Shown here piece by piece: positions 14,301 through 21,014 of a stretch of 50,080 bases of DNA. The DNA comes from an uncultured Methanobrevibacter sp. (lineage in GTDB: Archaea > Methanobacteriota > Methanobacteria > Methanobacteriales > Methanobacteriaceae): positions 1 through 50,080 of the forward strand of contig CACXWH010000007.1 in NCBI GenBank assembly GCA_902771225.1, in the 5' to 3' direction. Each line of letters begins with the position of its first letter. The stretch's first letter is position 1. The position numbers and the translations under genes are program-made. The notes beneath the pieces are model-generated. The model saw nothing but the letters and a program-made list of their open reading frames with translations, was not told the DNA's origin and did no database searches.

Positions 14301-17300
14301 ATTAAATAAGCACCTTCCTTATCATTAGCCTTAATATCCAAGTAAACATTTAATTGGGGTTCATTTAAAGGACAACCCTGATCTAAAGAATAAATATCTA
14401 AATCAAAAAAAATATCTCTAACACGATTAGCAATTGCATATGGGGTACGTAAACTTAAAATGTCGCCTGCAGAAATATTAAAACCATCAATATAAGTCAA
14501 TAACTTAATAGCAGTTAATGAATCACCACCCAGATGAATAAAATTATCATAAATACCAATATTTTTCTGATTAAACACTTTTTCAAATGCATCGACAATT
14601 TGTTTTTCAGTTTCATTACTGGGTGCAACATATTCAACAACTAAAGAACTAAAATTAACTTCAGGTAAAGCACCTTTATCAACTTTACCATTAACAGTCA
14701 ATGGAATACTATTTAACAGGACCACGTATGAGGGAACCATATAATCCGGTTTACAATCTAAAACAAAAGCCTTAATGTCCTCTTCAATATTTTCCTTATC
14801 ATTATTATTTGAAACAACATATGCTACTAATTCATTATTGGAGTTGTTTTTAACAGTTTGAACTGTAACATTCTCTACATAATCCAATTCATGAATAACT
14901 GCCTCAATCTCAGACAATTCAACACGATTTCCTCGAATTTTAACCTGACTATCACGACGACCTACAATGCCGAGACTTCCATCAGGTAAAAAACGCACCA
15001 TATCGCCAGTACGATATAAAACACCATAATCTCCATCATTAAAAGGATTGGAAACAAAAGCATGATTTGTTTCATCATCGAGATTCAAATATCCATCAGC
15101 TAGCTGATATCCAGCAATATACAACTCACCTACTGCACCTACAGGGACACGCCTTAAATCTTCATCCAAAACATAAAGCTTAACATTAAAATTAACAAAA
15201 CCCACAGAAGAGGAATCTAACTTATCATTATTATCCATTAAACTAATAAATGTAAATGACTCAGTAGGACCGTAAGCATCAATTACATGATAATCTTTAG
15301 GCATTATGAGATTACCTAATTTCTCACCACCAACAAGCAAAATATCCAAAGAAGTCTCGTCAACATTTTCCATGAACAATTTTCCCACTTGGGTAGTCAC
15401 ATAAGTATGTGAAACATTATGGCTGATGAAATAATCATTTAACTTTAAGATATTAAACCTAATCTCTTCAGGTATAACATTTAAACAGGCTCCGGCACAC
15501 ATAACTACATTAATAGCAAAATTACCTACATCAAAACCAATATTAGAAAACATTCCATAAACATCGCCATCATCCAAATCATACTCGGCAATATAATATT
15601 CACAGACATTAATTATGGATTTGCGAGTAATTTTAACACCTTTAGGAACACCGGTGGTCCCACTAGTATATAAAATACAAGCCAAATCACCATAAACAAC
15701 AGGTAAATGATTTAAACAACCAATAGCATCATTAAACAAATCAGAAATATTTAAAATAATGCCCTCAAATAAACTATTCACTCTATCATACGTTTCATCA
15801 CTAGCAATAACAACGTGAGAATCACTATCCTCTAAAATAAAGCTTAGACGATTATCTGGAAGTTTATCATCTAAAGGCACATAAATGGCACCTGCAGATA
15901 AAATACCTATAATACAAAACATGTACAATTCACTGCGCGGAACTAAAAAACTAACACAATCACCAGGTTCAACACCAAAATCGATTAGTAATTTTCTGAT
16001 TTTATCTGCAATGAAAGCTCCTTCAGCATAACTGTAAGAAATATTATTATAAGAGACAAGGGCATTATCTGGATACTTAACTAAATTATCGTTAAATTCA
16101 TCCATAATATCATTATAAAATAAATCATGCTCAGTTTGATTATAATTATCTAAAATAGTTAAATCAGAAGACCCAATATAATTAATTTCATTTAATTTAT
16201 TATGGCTTAACATTCCTTCTAAAATTAATTTATATGAATCTACAAAACGCTTAATGAATTCATTTGAATATTTACTTGAATATTGAACTTTAATTTCAAA
16301 ATTATTATTACTATTATTTTGAATCAAAAAGTTGAAATCATTAAAGACATCATGCTCTAATTCTTCTATCTCTAAACCGGATATATTAAATAAATCATGA
16401 TTATACTGGAAACTAATATCAGAATTCAAATCATAATCATTAACTAAAATACGAAAAGAATACAAATCATACTTCATAACAGAATTAATTAAACCAGAAG
16501 AATATTTAATAAATGATTCAATGTCCTGATTTTCACAATCAATAAGCACTGGAAGTGTTTTAACAAACATTCCCACTGAATCGGATAAATTAACATGGCC
16601 TCTACCATCTTCAATGAGATTAAACATTATTTTATCGGACCCTGCAAATCTTGACAGTGTATATGCAAACACGGATGCGAAAAACTGATTATAAGTAATA
16701 GAATTGTCTTTTAAAAAAGAAGATAAATCCATCTTAAAATAGTCAGTATAGGCATTTTCCCCATCACCATTAACACTATCCAATAAATCATTAACTTCGT
16801 CTCTTTCAGCTAACATTTCATCAAAGAAATCCCTTGCATCATCGAGATATTCTGAAGTAATACTTTTTTCATAAGAAATTTGTCTTAAAACACCATCATC
16901 AACAATATTCTCAGCATTATTGTTTAAAATGGATAATAATGAATTTACCAAGACCTTTATTGAAGTTCCATCAAAAATTAAATGATGACAATCGATACAT
17001 AAAATGGATTCACTTTCAATAATTAAAAACCTGGATAAAGATTCCCCTAAATTAAATGGCCTTACAAAAGAATCCAAATCATTTATAAATCCATTTTTAA
17101 TTTCAGGTTCACTATCAAAAATAAAAGATAAATCACCCTCATCATTTACAACATGGGCTTTTAAAACTGGATATAAATCAAACAGCTTATAGATAGCACT
17201 TCTAATTTCATTCTCTGAATAATTCTGATTAAACTTAATTTTAAATGGATTATTGTAAATCAGATCCATTTTTTTAACTTGTTCATCAAGATAAACATTT

Positions 17301-20122
17301 AATTGGGATTCAGATAAAGGACAACCATCATTAAAAGTATAATTAACATCTAATGACGAATATGAGTTTAAATTAAATTTAATATGATTTGCAATCTTTA
17401 ATGGTGTAGCAAGTTCGATTAATTCGCTTGAAGAAATATTAACGCCTAACTGATTATTTAATATTAACTGTAAATTCATTGCAGATAGAGAATTTCCACC
17501 CAATCCTACAAAATTATCATCAATTAAAACAGACTCACAATTTAAAACATCCCTAAAAGCATCAACAACAATACTCAGAATCCCATCATCAATTTCAACC
17601 TCGGCCAATTCAGGAATATTCTTTTTAAGTTCAAATTTATCTATTTTACCATTTGCATTTAATGGAATTTTATCCAATTTAATAAAAACAGAAGGAACCA
17701 TATATTGTGGCAATTCATCTTCAAGAGCAAATTTAACGTCATCTATACTTAAATCGCCGAATGTAGTATAATAAGCAATGAGATTATCATTATCTGTATC
17801 TAAATATATTTCTTTTAAATTTTCAAATCTTTCTAAGATTTTTAAGATTTCTTCAGATTCTATACGAAATCCTCTAACAGATAACTGATCATCTTTCCGT
17901 CCGATAATTTCAATTTTACCATCAAAATTATAAAAACCAATATCTCCTGTACGATATAATAATTTATTATACTCACAATCAGAATAAGGATTATTGACTA
18001 TGACTTTTTTTGTTAATTCTGGACTATTTATATATCCCGGAGTCAAGTAATCGCATGAAATGCAAATTTCACCAGGAACTCCAACCGGAAGCAAATTATT
18101 ATTTTTATCTAAAATATATGCCCATGTATTGGCCATGGATTTACCGATAGAATTATCCTTTTTTGCTGTATTGCAGATATTTGCAGTTGCCATTATTTCA
18201 GTCATACCATAAGCATTAACTATTTTCGTAAAATCATTACTCTCGGGAAGAGCGTTTAATTTAGACCCGCAACAGACCATATAATCTAGGTTGATATTTT
18301 CATTTTCTAAAATAGGAATGCCCAAGGATGGCGGCAATATTATATCATGAAAATGATTATCTTTAAGTATTTCAATTAATTTTAAACTATCTCGGCGTTC
18401 ATCATCATTAAAAATCCTACAAGATTTGCCATCATATAATGCCCAAAATATTCTAAAAGATAAAATGAAACTGAAGCTGGCGTAACAACCTATCAAATCA
18501 CAATCAAAAGAATCAAAAATATTGTTAAATGCAACAGCAGTACCAATTAGCTGTTTATTAGAATGGGCCACTCCTTTGGGAAGACCTGTAGTACCTGATG
18601 TAAATAAAATAGCAAAATCACTACCCTGCACAAGATCAAACTCACAATCATCCTCCAAATTCAAATCACCATAATAAATAATATCTACGTCAAATGGTGA
18701 TTCGTCCAATAATTCTTCTGTTGTAATAATAAAATCAGCTTTACCAATATTTAACATGTGTTCAATACGTTTAATGGGATATGAGGGGTCAATGGGAATA
18801 AATATTGCACCAATTTTATTTAATGCTAAAACCAATTCTGGGAAACGATAATCACGAGGAAGCATTAAAGCCACAATACTATCTAGGCCAATACCATAAT
18901 TCTCTTTTAAGTCATTAGCAATTGAATTACTTGAACTATCTAATTCTTGATAGCTAATCTGATTTACCCCATCATCAATTGCAAGTTTATCAGCCAATTT
19001 CTTAGCATTGCTCTGAAATACTTTACCAAAGGAAGTGTTTTTATCAAAAGGAATTGTTTTGCCTTTGGAAAATTCAGATATGGTCTTTTTTTCATTATCT
19101 GATAAAATATCAATATCCTTACACATTATATTTGGTAACTCTGAAGCACTGTTTATTAAAGATTTAATGTTTGCTGCCATATGTTCCATATAACTATTAG
19201 AAAACAGGTCTGCATTATAAATTAATTCCAAATAATCCTCATAAATATTTAAAGTTAAAGCAGAACCTTCCCCATTAACTACTTCTACATTTTTCAAATC
19301 AGTGAAATCATAAACAGAATAAAAACAGGCATAATCAGTATAATTTTCTATGTTTACCATGGAATGTTGGATTGCAGAATCATAAACATCATTAACCTGA
19401 TTTAGAAAATCATTGAAACTTATATCCTCATTATATTCAATTTTAAGTAATGTATTTATATCTAAGTGATTATTTTTTGGAATGCTGGTTTTTAAAAGGC
19501 AACCTTTGGATTGGTTAATTCTGGATAAGTATAATGAAAATATGCCAGTTATGAAATTAAATTTATTGTCTTTTATTTGATTTAAAGGTATTTTTATATT
19601 TTTATAATTGTTGGAGCCTATATTATAGAATTTTACATAATCCTCACTATTGGAAAGATTATTTTCCCAGAAATCTGAATCCTTTTTAAAATCATTAGAA
19701 TTTAAATACTTATCCAAATTATGATGATGAGTGATTAGATTTTTCAGTGAAAAATTGTTATTGTTAAATATGTTATAAAAACTGTTAATTGAGGTGTAAT
19801 CAAATATTAATGGATGGATATTTGCTAAAATTGTTAGTTTGTCTTTATTTTTTAAAACTAAAAATTTATACAAATCTGTATTGGTAATATCTTTAAAAGT
19901 AAAACTAAAAAATGAATTTATTTTTGTTTCGAGGTCTTTTTTATTTAATTGGGATACGTCATCATATTCGTAAATTATTTTATTGTCTGTGCAGTATGGC
20001 TTTAAATTTTCATTAAATCTGATATTTAATGATTTAAACTTATTGAAACTTTTATCAATGGAATTTTTATTCATATATTTTATTTCAAAAATAAATTTAA
20101 TTTCATTATTTTGTTTTACCAT
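4388..20122 (-). CDS. Giant non-ribosomal peptide synthetase, modules 1-5 (frameshifted at its 3' end)
   Basis: This 5244-residue protein assembles a peptide on carrier domains without the ribosome. Visible order: C-like domain with no catalytic His (1-340), A1 (344-830), T1 (Ser near 875), C2-A2-T2 (931-1910), C3-A3-T3 (1916-2915), C4-A4-T4 (2917-3935), C5-A5-T5 (3939-4940) and an epimerization domain from about 4944. Every A domain has TSGTTGxPKG, a YGPTE-like motif, a Y(R/N/K)TGD motif and the NGK lysine. Every T domain has LGG(D/N)S, the phosphopantetheine serine. The start ATG follows GGTGATCTA, an excellent archaeal ribosome binding site. The frame stops at 4388, but E-domain sequence resumes in the -1 frame from about 4424, so this and the 1-4424 segment are one synthetase. 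No phosphopantetheinyl transferase or thioesterase is in the window. NRPS genes are known in rumen Methanobrevibacter and are thought to come from bacteria by transfer. Confidence 0.95.
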   Translation of the reverse strand: MVKQNNEIKFIFEIKYMNKNSIDKSFNKFKSLNIRFNENLKPYCTDNKIIYEYDDVSQLNKKDLETKINSFFSFTFKDITNTDLYKFLVLKNKDKLTILANIHPLIFDYTSINSFYNIFNNNNFSLKNLITHHHNLDKYLNSNDFKKDSDFWENNLSNSEDYVKFYNIGSNNYKNIKIPLNQIKDNKFNFITGIFSLYLSRINQSKGCLLKTSIPKNNHLDINTLLKIEYNEDISFNDFLNQVNDVYDSAIQHSMVNIENYTDYACFYSVYDFTDLKNVEVVNGEGSALTLNIYEDYLELIYNADLFSNSYMEHMAANIKSLINSASELPNIMCKDIDILSDNEKKTISEFSKGKTIPFDKNTSFGKVFQSNAKKLADKLAIDDGVNQISYQELDSSSNSIANDLKENYGIGLDSIVALMLPRDYRFPELVLALNKIGAIFIPIDPSYPIKRIEHMLNIGKADFIITTEELLDESPFDVDIIYYGDLNLEDDCEFDLVQGSDFAILFTSGTTGLPKGVAHSNKQLIGTAVAFNNIFDSFDCDLIGCYASFSFILSFRIFWALYDGKSCRIFNDDERRDSLKLIEILKDNHFHDIILPPSLGIPILENENINLDYMVCCGSKLNALPESNDFTKIVNAYGMTEIMATANICNTAKKDNSIGKSMANTWAYILDKNNNLLPVGVPGEICISCDYLTPGYINSPELTKKVIVNNPYSDCEYNKLLYRTGDIGFYNFDGKIEIIGRKDDQLSVRGFRIESEEILKILERFENLKEIYLDTDNDNLIAYYTTFGDLSIDDVKFALEDELPQYMVPSVFIKLDKIPLNANGKIDKFELKKNIPELAEVEIDDGILSIVVDAFRDVLNCESVLIDDNFVGLGGNSLSAMNLQLILNNQLGVNISSSELIELATPLKIANHIKFNLNSYSSLDVNYTFNDGCPLSESQLNVYLDEQVKKMDLIYNNPFKIKFNQNYSENEIRSAIYKLFDLYPVLKAHVVNDEGDLSFIFDSEPEIKNGFINDLDSFVRPFNLGESLSRFLIIESESILCIDCHHLIFDGTSIKVLVNSLLSILNNNAENIVDDGVLRQISYEKSITSEYLDDARDFFDEMLAERDEVNDLLDSVNGDGENAYTDYFKMDLSSFLKDNSITYNQFFASVFAYTLSRFAGSDKIMFNLIEDGRGHVNLSDSVGMFVKTLPVLIDCENQDIESFIKYSSGLINSVMKYDLYSFRILVNDYDLNSDISFQYNHDLFNISGLEIEELEHDVFNDFNFLIQNNSNNNFEIKVQYSSKYSNEFIKRFVDSYKLILEGMLSHNKLNEINYIGSSDLTILDNYNQTEHDLFYNDIMDEFNDNLVKYPDNALVSYNNISYSYAEGAFIADKIRKLLIDFGVEPGDCVSFLVPRSELYMFCIIGILSAGAIYVPLDDKLPDNRLSFILEDSDSHVVIASDETYDRVNSLFEGIILNISDLFNDAIGCLNHLPVVYGDLACILYTSGTTGVPKGVKITRKSIINVCEYYIAEYDLDDGDVYGMFSNIGFDVGNFAINVVMCAGACLNVIPEEIRFNILKLNDYFISHNVSHTYVTTQVGKLFMENVDETSLDILLVGGEKLGNLIMPKDYHVIDAYGPTESFTFISLMDNNDKLDSSSVGFVNFNVKLYVLDEDLRRVPVGAVGELYIAGYQLADGYLNLDDETNHAFVSNPFNDGDYGVLYRTGDMVRFLPDGSLGIVGRRDSQVKIRGNRVELSEIEAVIHELDYVENVTVQTVKNNSNNELVAYVVSNNNDKENIEEDIKAFVLDCKPDYMVPSYVVLLNSIPLTVNGKVDKGALPEVNFSSLVVEYVAPSNETEKQIVDAFEKVFNQKNIGIYDNFIHLGGDSLTAIKLLTYIDGFNISAGDILSLRTPYAIANRVRDIFFDLDIYSLDQGCPLNEPQLNVYLDIKANDKEGAYLIPLFMNISGEYSVDDIGTALGVMFDVHPILGMCVSDDFDVPYLIKGSEPSIIVESDVNNDFITQFLTKPFDLHDSLCRFLIVEEESSFVLYAVFHHIIFDAISSDVFKRDLYTILGGRVVGVDDSFLKASAFNQQIAESNEYTQAEVFYESMLADIDDTVELLDSVLADGPGSTSIDLNMNNELFNSFLEKHNISENVLFSSVFAYTLSRFVGSEKILFNIVENGRDRFNNFDSVGMFVNTLPLLVDCKNQNVNSFMEYVSNIVYGVMRYNYYPFRLLANKYDIKSNIIFQFLPEWVRDNNDSDDTIWDIDENDLLDNMGDLIADLSVEIIQRGNNYHLSVVYSDKYSSDFINRFVQSYKAILNDMLCVKALGDISYVSSDDLVLLDEFNNTEHDFPYDDVLDAFNTNLVKNPDKDLVTYMNRSYSYGEGAFIADKIAKSLTDLGVESGNCVGFLVPRSELYIFSVLGILSVGSVFVPLDDGLPNERLSYILGDSDCKVVIVSDETYNRADEISDCVLLNISNIINENIGSLEYLPVVYGDLACILYTSGTTGVPKGVKNTRKSLINVSENYIEMHSLDENDVYGLYSAIGFDMSTFVIDVVITAGACLAVIPDEIKLDMLKLNDYFIDHNVSHAAIPTPVAKLFMKSVDDTSLDVLHIGGEKLGDFVCSEAYRVIDSYGPTESFAYVCSIDNSDKVDPSSVGFVNFNVKSYILDNDLRRVPVGAVGELYFGGYQLARGYLNRDEETNHAFVDNPYEDDEGFNRLYRTGDMGRFLPDGSIDIIGRRDTQVKIRGNRVELSEVESVIRNIDIVEDVTVQTLDNDGIRELIAYVVLSTDLDNIELLNSVCNYVAEHKPNYMVPSYVVKLDHIPLNVNGKVDKSALPNVDVASLSVEYVAPSNETEKAIVDAFEKAFSRENISIYDDFVRLGGDSLTAIKLLTYLDGFNISAGDVLGLRTPYAIAGSVRNISFDLDVYSLDSGCPLNEPQLNVYLDIRANDKKDAYLIPLFMNIPAKYSIEDIKSALNVMFDAHPVLCMCVSDDFDVPYLIKGSMPSIIVESNVNDDFITEFLTKPFDLYDSLSRFLIVEEEDSFVLYAVFHHIIFDAISNDVFKRDLFTVLDGGVVDLDDSFLRASAFNQQIAESNDYDKAEEFYESMLADIDDTGELLDSVLADGPGSSSINLDIDYDLLDSFLEKHNVSLNILFSSVFAYTLSRFVGSEKVSFNIVENGRDRLGNYDSLGMFVNTLPLLIDCKNQDICSFVEYVSDLVYGVMRHNYYPFRLLAKKYDIKSDVLFQFLPGWVMDNDNSDVNIIKSVRENIDSDDGDLLDDMSDLIADLSAGIIQKGNDYLLSVVYSDKYSGAFIDRFVESYKFILNDILNFEELSDISYVSCDDLALLDAYNDTAHVLDYVDVLDAFNDNLIKYPNNILMKCEDKSYTYGESAFIINEIASMLNSCGVSRQDPVILFVPRSEWFLFASMAVLSCCCAYVPIDENYPDNYIKFMIEKCNSKTIITTDAFQKRVDDIIGDIAGDFDVINVSCLENSAGSLLKLDYVDSSFDDVACIHFTSGTTGTPKGVLATRLGIYNMVEFYVDVAGFGRDDVHGVFSSLGFDVTLAMYSSIVVGGATTIVPSEVRLNIDELNKFFIRHGVTHSIISTPVAKLFCENIRDTSIKHIQAIGEKLGHIVPPKEYVLSDVYGPTETVLSITSTDVVDKIDDSSVGFINYNTKGYILDKNQNKVPCGAVGELYISGYQISKGYINNPDESEKAFFANPFDGDIKGYERMYNTGDVVRLLPDGSIGFINRRDNQVKIRGNRVELLDIESVIREIDYVDDVTVQTVKNNGNNELAAYVVLSSDLENIELLDRVQDYVRDQKPDYMVPSYVVELDKIPLTVNGKVDKSALPKVDLNALHTEYVAPVNENEKIIVNAFEKVFNQDKIGIYDDFIRLGGDSLTAIRLLSYIEDFNINVADILSLKTPKLIAENLNKFPIDWNIYSLDDGCPLNESQLNVYLDIKANDKTDVYLIPLIMNISGRYKIDAIISALESMLDVHPILGMSVSDKEDVPYLVKGSKPLFDVVSEEVDDEFIVEFLSKPFNLSESLCRFLIVENNEDYNLFAVFHHIIFDGLSKAIFKQDLQHILEGKVVDLDDSFLKVSAFNQQITGSSDYAEAEEFYESMLADADDASELLDSVLADGPGSTLIDLDIDNELFNSFLEKHNVSENVFFSSVFAYTLSRFVGSDNVLFNIVENGRDRFDNFDSVGMFVNTLPLLVNCKNQDIDSFMEYVSRMVYGVMRYNYYPFRLLANKYDIKSDIIFQFLTDWVIDTNDFDDTIRDDDEDDLLNGMSDLNTDLNVEIIQKGNNYLLSVVYCDKYSSVFIDRFVESYKFILNEMLNVKGLSDISYISCDDLVLLDEFNDTDHTFEYCDVLDAFNDNLEKYEDNVLVGYENKSFTFGESAFIANEIAHGLNVLGVARQDFVALFVERSEWFLLASLGVLSMGGVYVPIDTDYPDERIVLMLKDTKSKVVIVSNKSEERMREIILDNGLDINILNVDSLNGEISSLNHLDNVSVDVDDVACVLYTSGTTGTPKGVLVSRQAINNFVLWYVNETDFTPDDVYGMHCSYVFDMHVHALYSPIVSGGSLYVVPEDIRLDLKALNDYFVEHNCTHTYITSQVGKLFAESGMETTIKLLCFGGMKLGELNAPDSIGPFESYGPSENLAISTSIFANRRNDNSSIGHFVSNVKGYVLDSERRRVPLGAVGELYLSGAQLTKGYLNREDENSKVFFDNSFDDDVGYDRIYKTGDMVRFLPDGSLGIVGRRDGQVKIRGNRVELDEVESVIRSIGFVEDVTVQTVDNDGNNELVAYVVVYDDGFEGNLREFVCDYVANRKPDYMIPSYVVELDEVPLTVNGKVDKHALPNVDFDVLRAEYVAPTNETEKHIVNIFESVFNQKNIGLYDDFVQLGGDSISAIRVSSLLEKNSIHCSARDILNYKKPYLIAQHVNENIETIHYDTMEGVVDLLPIQSYFFDQVNLNNYAQEFVLKFNVDCDRDILQKSFNELCNIHDMLRAHYKIINNNIKQEILPINSTVCNINEYNINDDLEENMRDIFVKSTQSLDIENKLLDVNLVHYDDEDYLLIVIHHLIIDGVSWHILLSDLTNIYYKLLKNERIDIVKPYPYKMWVDNVKNLVDNISDDEKQHWLSVNALLDDSLIMGPTNIFSFNVDIDFDADNLLMLSEDEYLALAISRAYKKTYNKDIIFNRESYGRDDSVANLNRTVGWFTSQYPVPVKVYNGYDVFIVLRGHLRMLII
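8320..11371 (-). other. NRPS module 4 (C4-A4-T4)
   Basis: C4 is close to C3 (CPLNEPQLNVYLDIRAND, HHIIFDA, SLGMFVNTLPLL). A4 is clearly different from A3: LGFDVTLA, HFTSGTTGTPKG, DVYGPTET, a YNTGD variant of the A7 motif, NRRDNQVKIRG in place of GRRD, and NGKVDK. T4 is RLGGDSLTAIR near residue 3887. The pocket code by eye is D-V-A-S-Q-I-V-L-S-K. The combination of a shared C domain with a divergent A domain suggests A-domain exchange between modules. Confidence 0.8.
11372..14384 (-). other. NRPS module 3 (C3-A3-T3)
   Basis: C3 opens with CPLNEPQLNVYLDIKAND and carries HHIIFDA, with Ala replacing the usual Gly, and SVGMFVNTLPLL. A3 has IGFDMSTF, TSGTTGVPKG, DSYGPTES, YRTGD and NGKVDK. T3 is RLGGDSLTAI near residue 2872. 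The pocket code by eye is D-M-F-A-H-G-S-A-Y-K. The start of C3 is identical to that of C4 over 44 bases (14334-14377 and 11322-11365), evidence of recent module duplication or conversion. Confidence 0.8.
14385..17338 (-). other. NRPS module 2 (C2-A2-T2)
   Basis: C2 begins with CPLSESQLNVYLDE and has an intact HHLIFDG motif and SVGMFVKTLPVL (C5-type motif). A2 keeps the amino-group Asp (IGFDVGNF), with TSGTTGVPKG, DAYGPTES, YRTGD and NGKVDK. T2 is HLGGDSLTAI with Ser near residue 1866. The pocket code aligned by eye is D-V-F-T-L-G-A-T-F-K. I cannot match it to a known substrate with confidence. C2 is the most diverged of the C domains except C6 and the degenerate first one. Confidence 0.8.
17340..20122 (-). 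other. NRPS module 1: degenerate C domain, A1, T1 (loading module)
   Basis: The N-terminal C-like part (about 340 residues against a usual 430-450) carries HPLIFDY where active C domains have HHxxxDG, so the catalytic second His is Pro. A1 has LFTSGTTGLPKG, NAYGMTE, LLYRTGD, GRKDDQLSVRG and NANGKIDK, so it should be able to adenylate. At the A4 position it reads SFIL instead of GFDx: the Asp (GrsA Asp235) that binds the alpha-amino group is Ile. Known A domains without this Asp usually load non-alpha-amino substrates such as aryl, hydroxy or keto acids. T1 is GLGGNSLSAM. My alignment by eye gives the pocket code I-L-R-I-V-C-A-A-T-K, which I cannot assign. Confidence 0.75.
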
Positions 20123-20339
20123 TAGATCACCGGGTTTAATATAATATAATAATGAATTTGATTTTTTTGAAGAAAATCTAACTAAAAATCTATAATTTTG
20201 ATATTGATTAACACAATTTGTAATTTGTTGATGGAAATATTTAAAATTTTAGATATTCTAATATTTACTCCTTAATGATTTTAAATAAAGGATATCCGCA
20301 TGCTCTTTAGTTTAAACCTACCTTTACTAAAAAATTCAT
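20123..20339. other. AT-rich leader upstream of the NRPS
   Basis: This non-coding stretch separates the NRPS start from the transposase remnant. It holds the GGTGAT ribosome binding site just upstream of the NRPS ATG and several TATA-like runs on the minus strand. I cannot pick one promoter with confidence. No other gene is visible. Confidence 0.5.
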
Positions 20340-20865
20340 GACGAAGAACTAAAAAAATCGAAAGAAAGCAAAAAAACATCCAAGTCAGAGTAATCAAAGT
20401 AAAATTAAAAACCGGACAAACAGAAATACTATTTACAAATTTACCAAATGAAATAGCAACGCCTTAAGAATTAAAACAATTATATTGTGAAATATGGAAA
20501 ATAGAAACCGATTACGACAGATTAAAAAACAAATTATACATCGAAAAATTCAGCCGAAGAGAGGAACCATAATCGAACAAGACTTCTACCGCCATATAGT
20601 CATTAAACATACCAATAATAAAACACGGCAAAGAACTAAAAATAATACGAAAACCAAAAGAAACAGTAAAATACACCTACGAATATCATCCCAACATCAA
20701 CATACTCATCGAAGAAATCAAATATCAACTACCAAGACTCCTAACAGACAACCAAGACGAAATACAAAAGTAATAAAAGAAATAATGGAAATTAGTTCCA
20801 AAGAATTAGTAGCAACTAAAATACTGCACGAACACACGTATAAAGAGATAAAAAAATTGGAATAA
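20340..20865 (+). pseudogene. Decayed IS4-family transposase, C-terminal remnant
   Basis: Read across three frames, the segment gives QVRVIKVKLKTGQTEILFTN, then after an in-frame stop ELKQLYCEIWKIETDYDRLK, then IIEQDFYRHIV, then KYTYEYHPNINILIEEIKYQ, and finally EIMEISSKELVATKI. The second piece matches the IS4-family YREK signature: Tyr, Glu and Lys are present at the right spacing but the Arg is Ile. At least two stops and three or more frame changes rule out activity. The N-terminal catalytic part is missing and I could not find terminal inverted repeats. Open reading frames inside it are reading-frame debris. The remnant sits between the divergent NRPS and MATE genes. Confidence 0.8.
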
Positions 20866-20967
20866 AAATTGCAAAACAAGCAAAAGCCGGGGATTCGAAA
20901 AAACTGAAAACCTTAACTTGAAGTACCGTGAAAGTGCCAAAAAAATTAAATAAGCTAAATAAACATA

Positions 20968-20983
20968 TCTCTTTATAAAGTTT
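20968..20983 (+). promoter_or_regulatory. Probable BoxA promoter of the MATE exporter gene
   Basis: The CTCTTTATAAAGTTT stretch is a good archaeal TATA box. Transcription starting about 25 bases downstream would give a short leader carrying GTGA ahead of the ATG at 21015. Confidence 0.5.
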
Positions 20984-21014
20984 AAAATTGTAAACAAAAT
21001 ACGTGAAGAGAAAA

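Noticed and set aside
2473-17192. Plus-strand open reading frames inside the NRPS
   Set aside because: All lie antisense to clear NRPS domains and show no recognisable protein.
20494-20865. A 123-residue plus-strand open reading frame as a real gene
   Set aside because: It crosses the transposase remnant in the wrong frame for its middle part; only short pieces (IIEQDFYRHIV and the end EIMEISSKELVATKI) match the ancestral transposase, so it is debris.
20870-21000. Right end of an insertion sequence after the transposase remnant
   Set aside because: I looked for terminal inverted repeats matching the segment before 20340 and for target duplications and could not find convincing ones.
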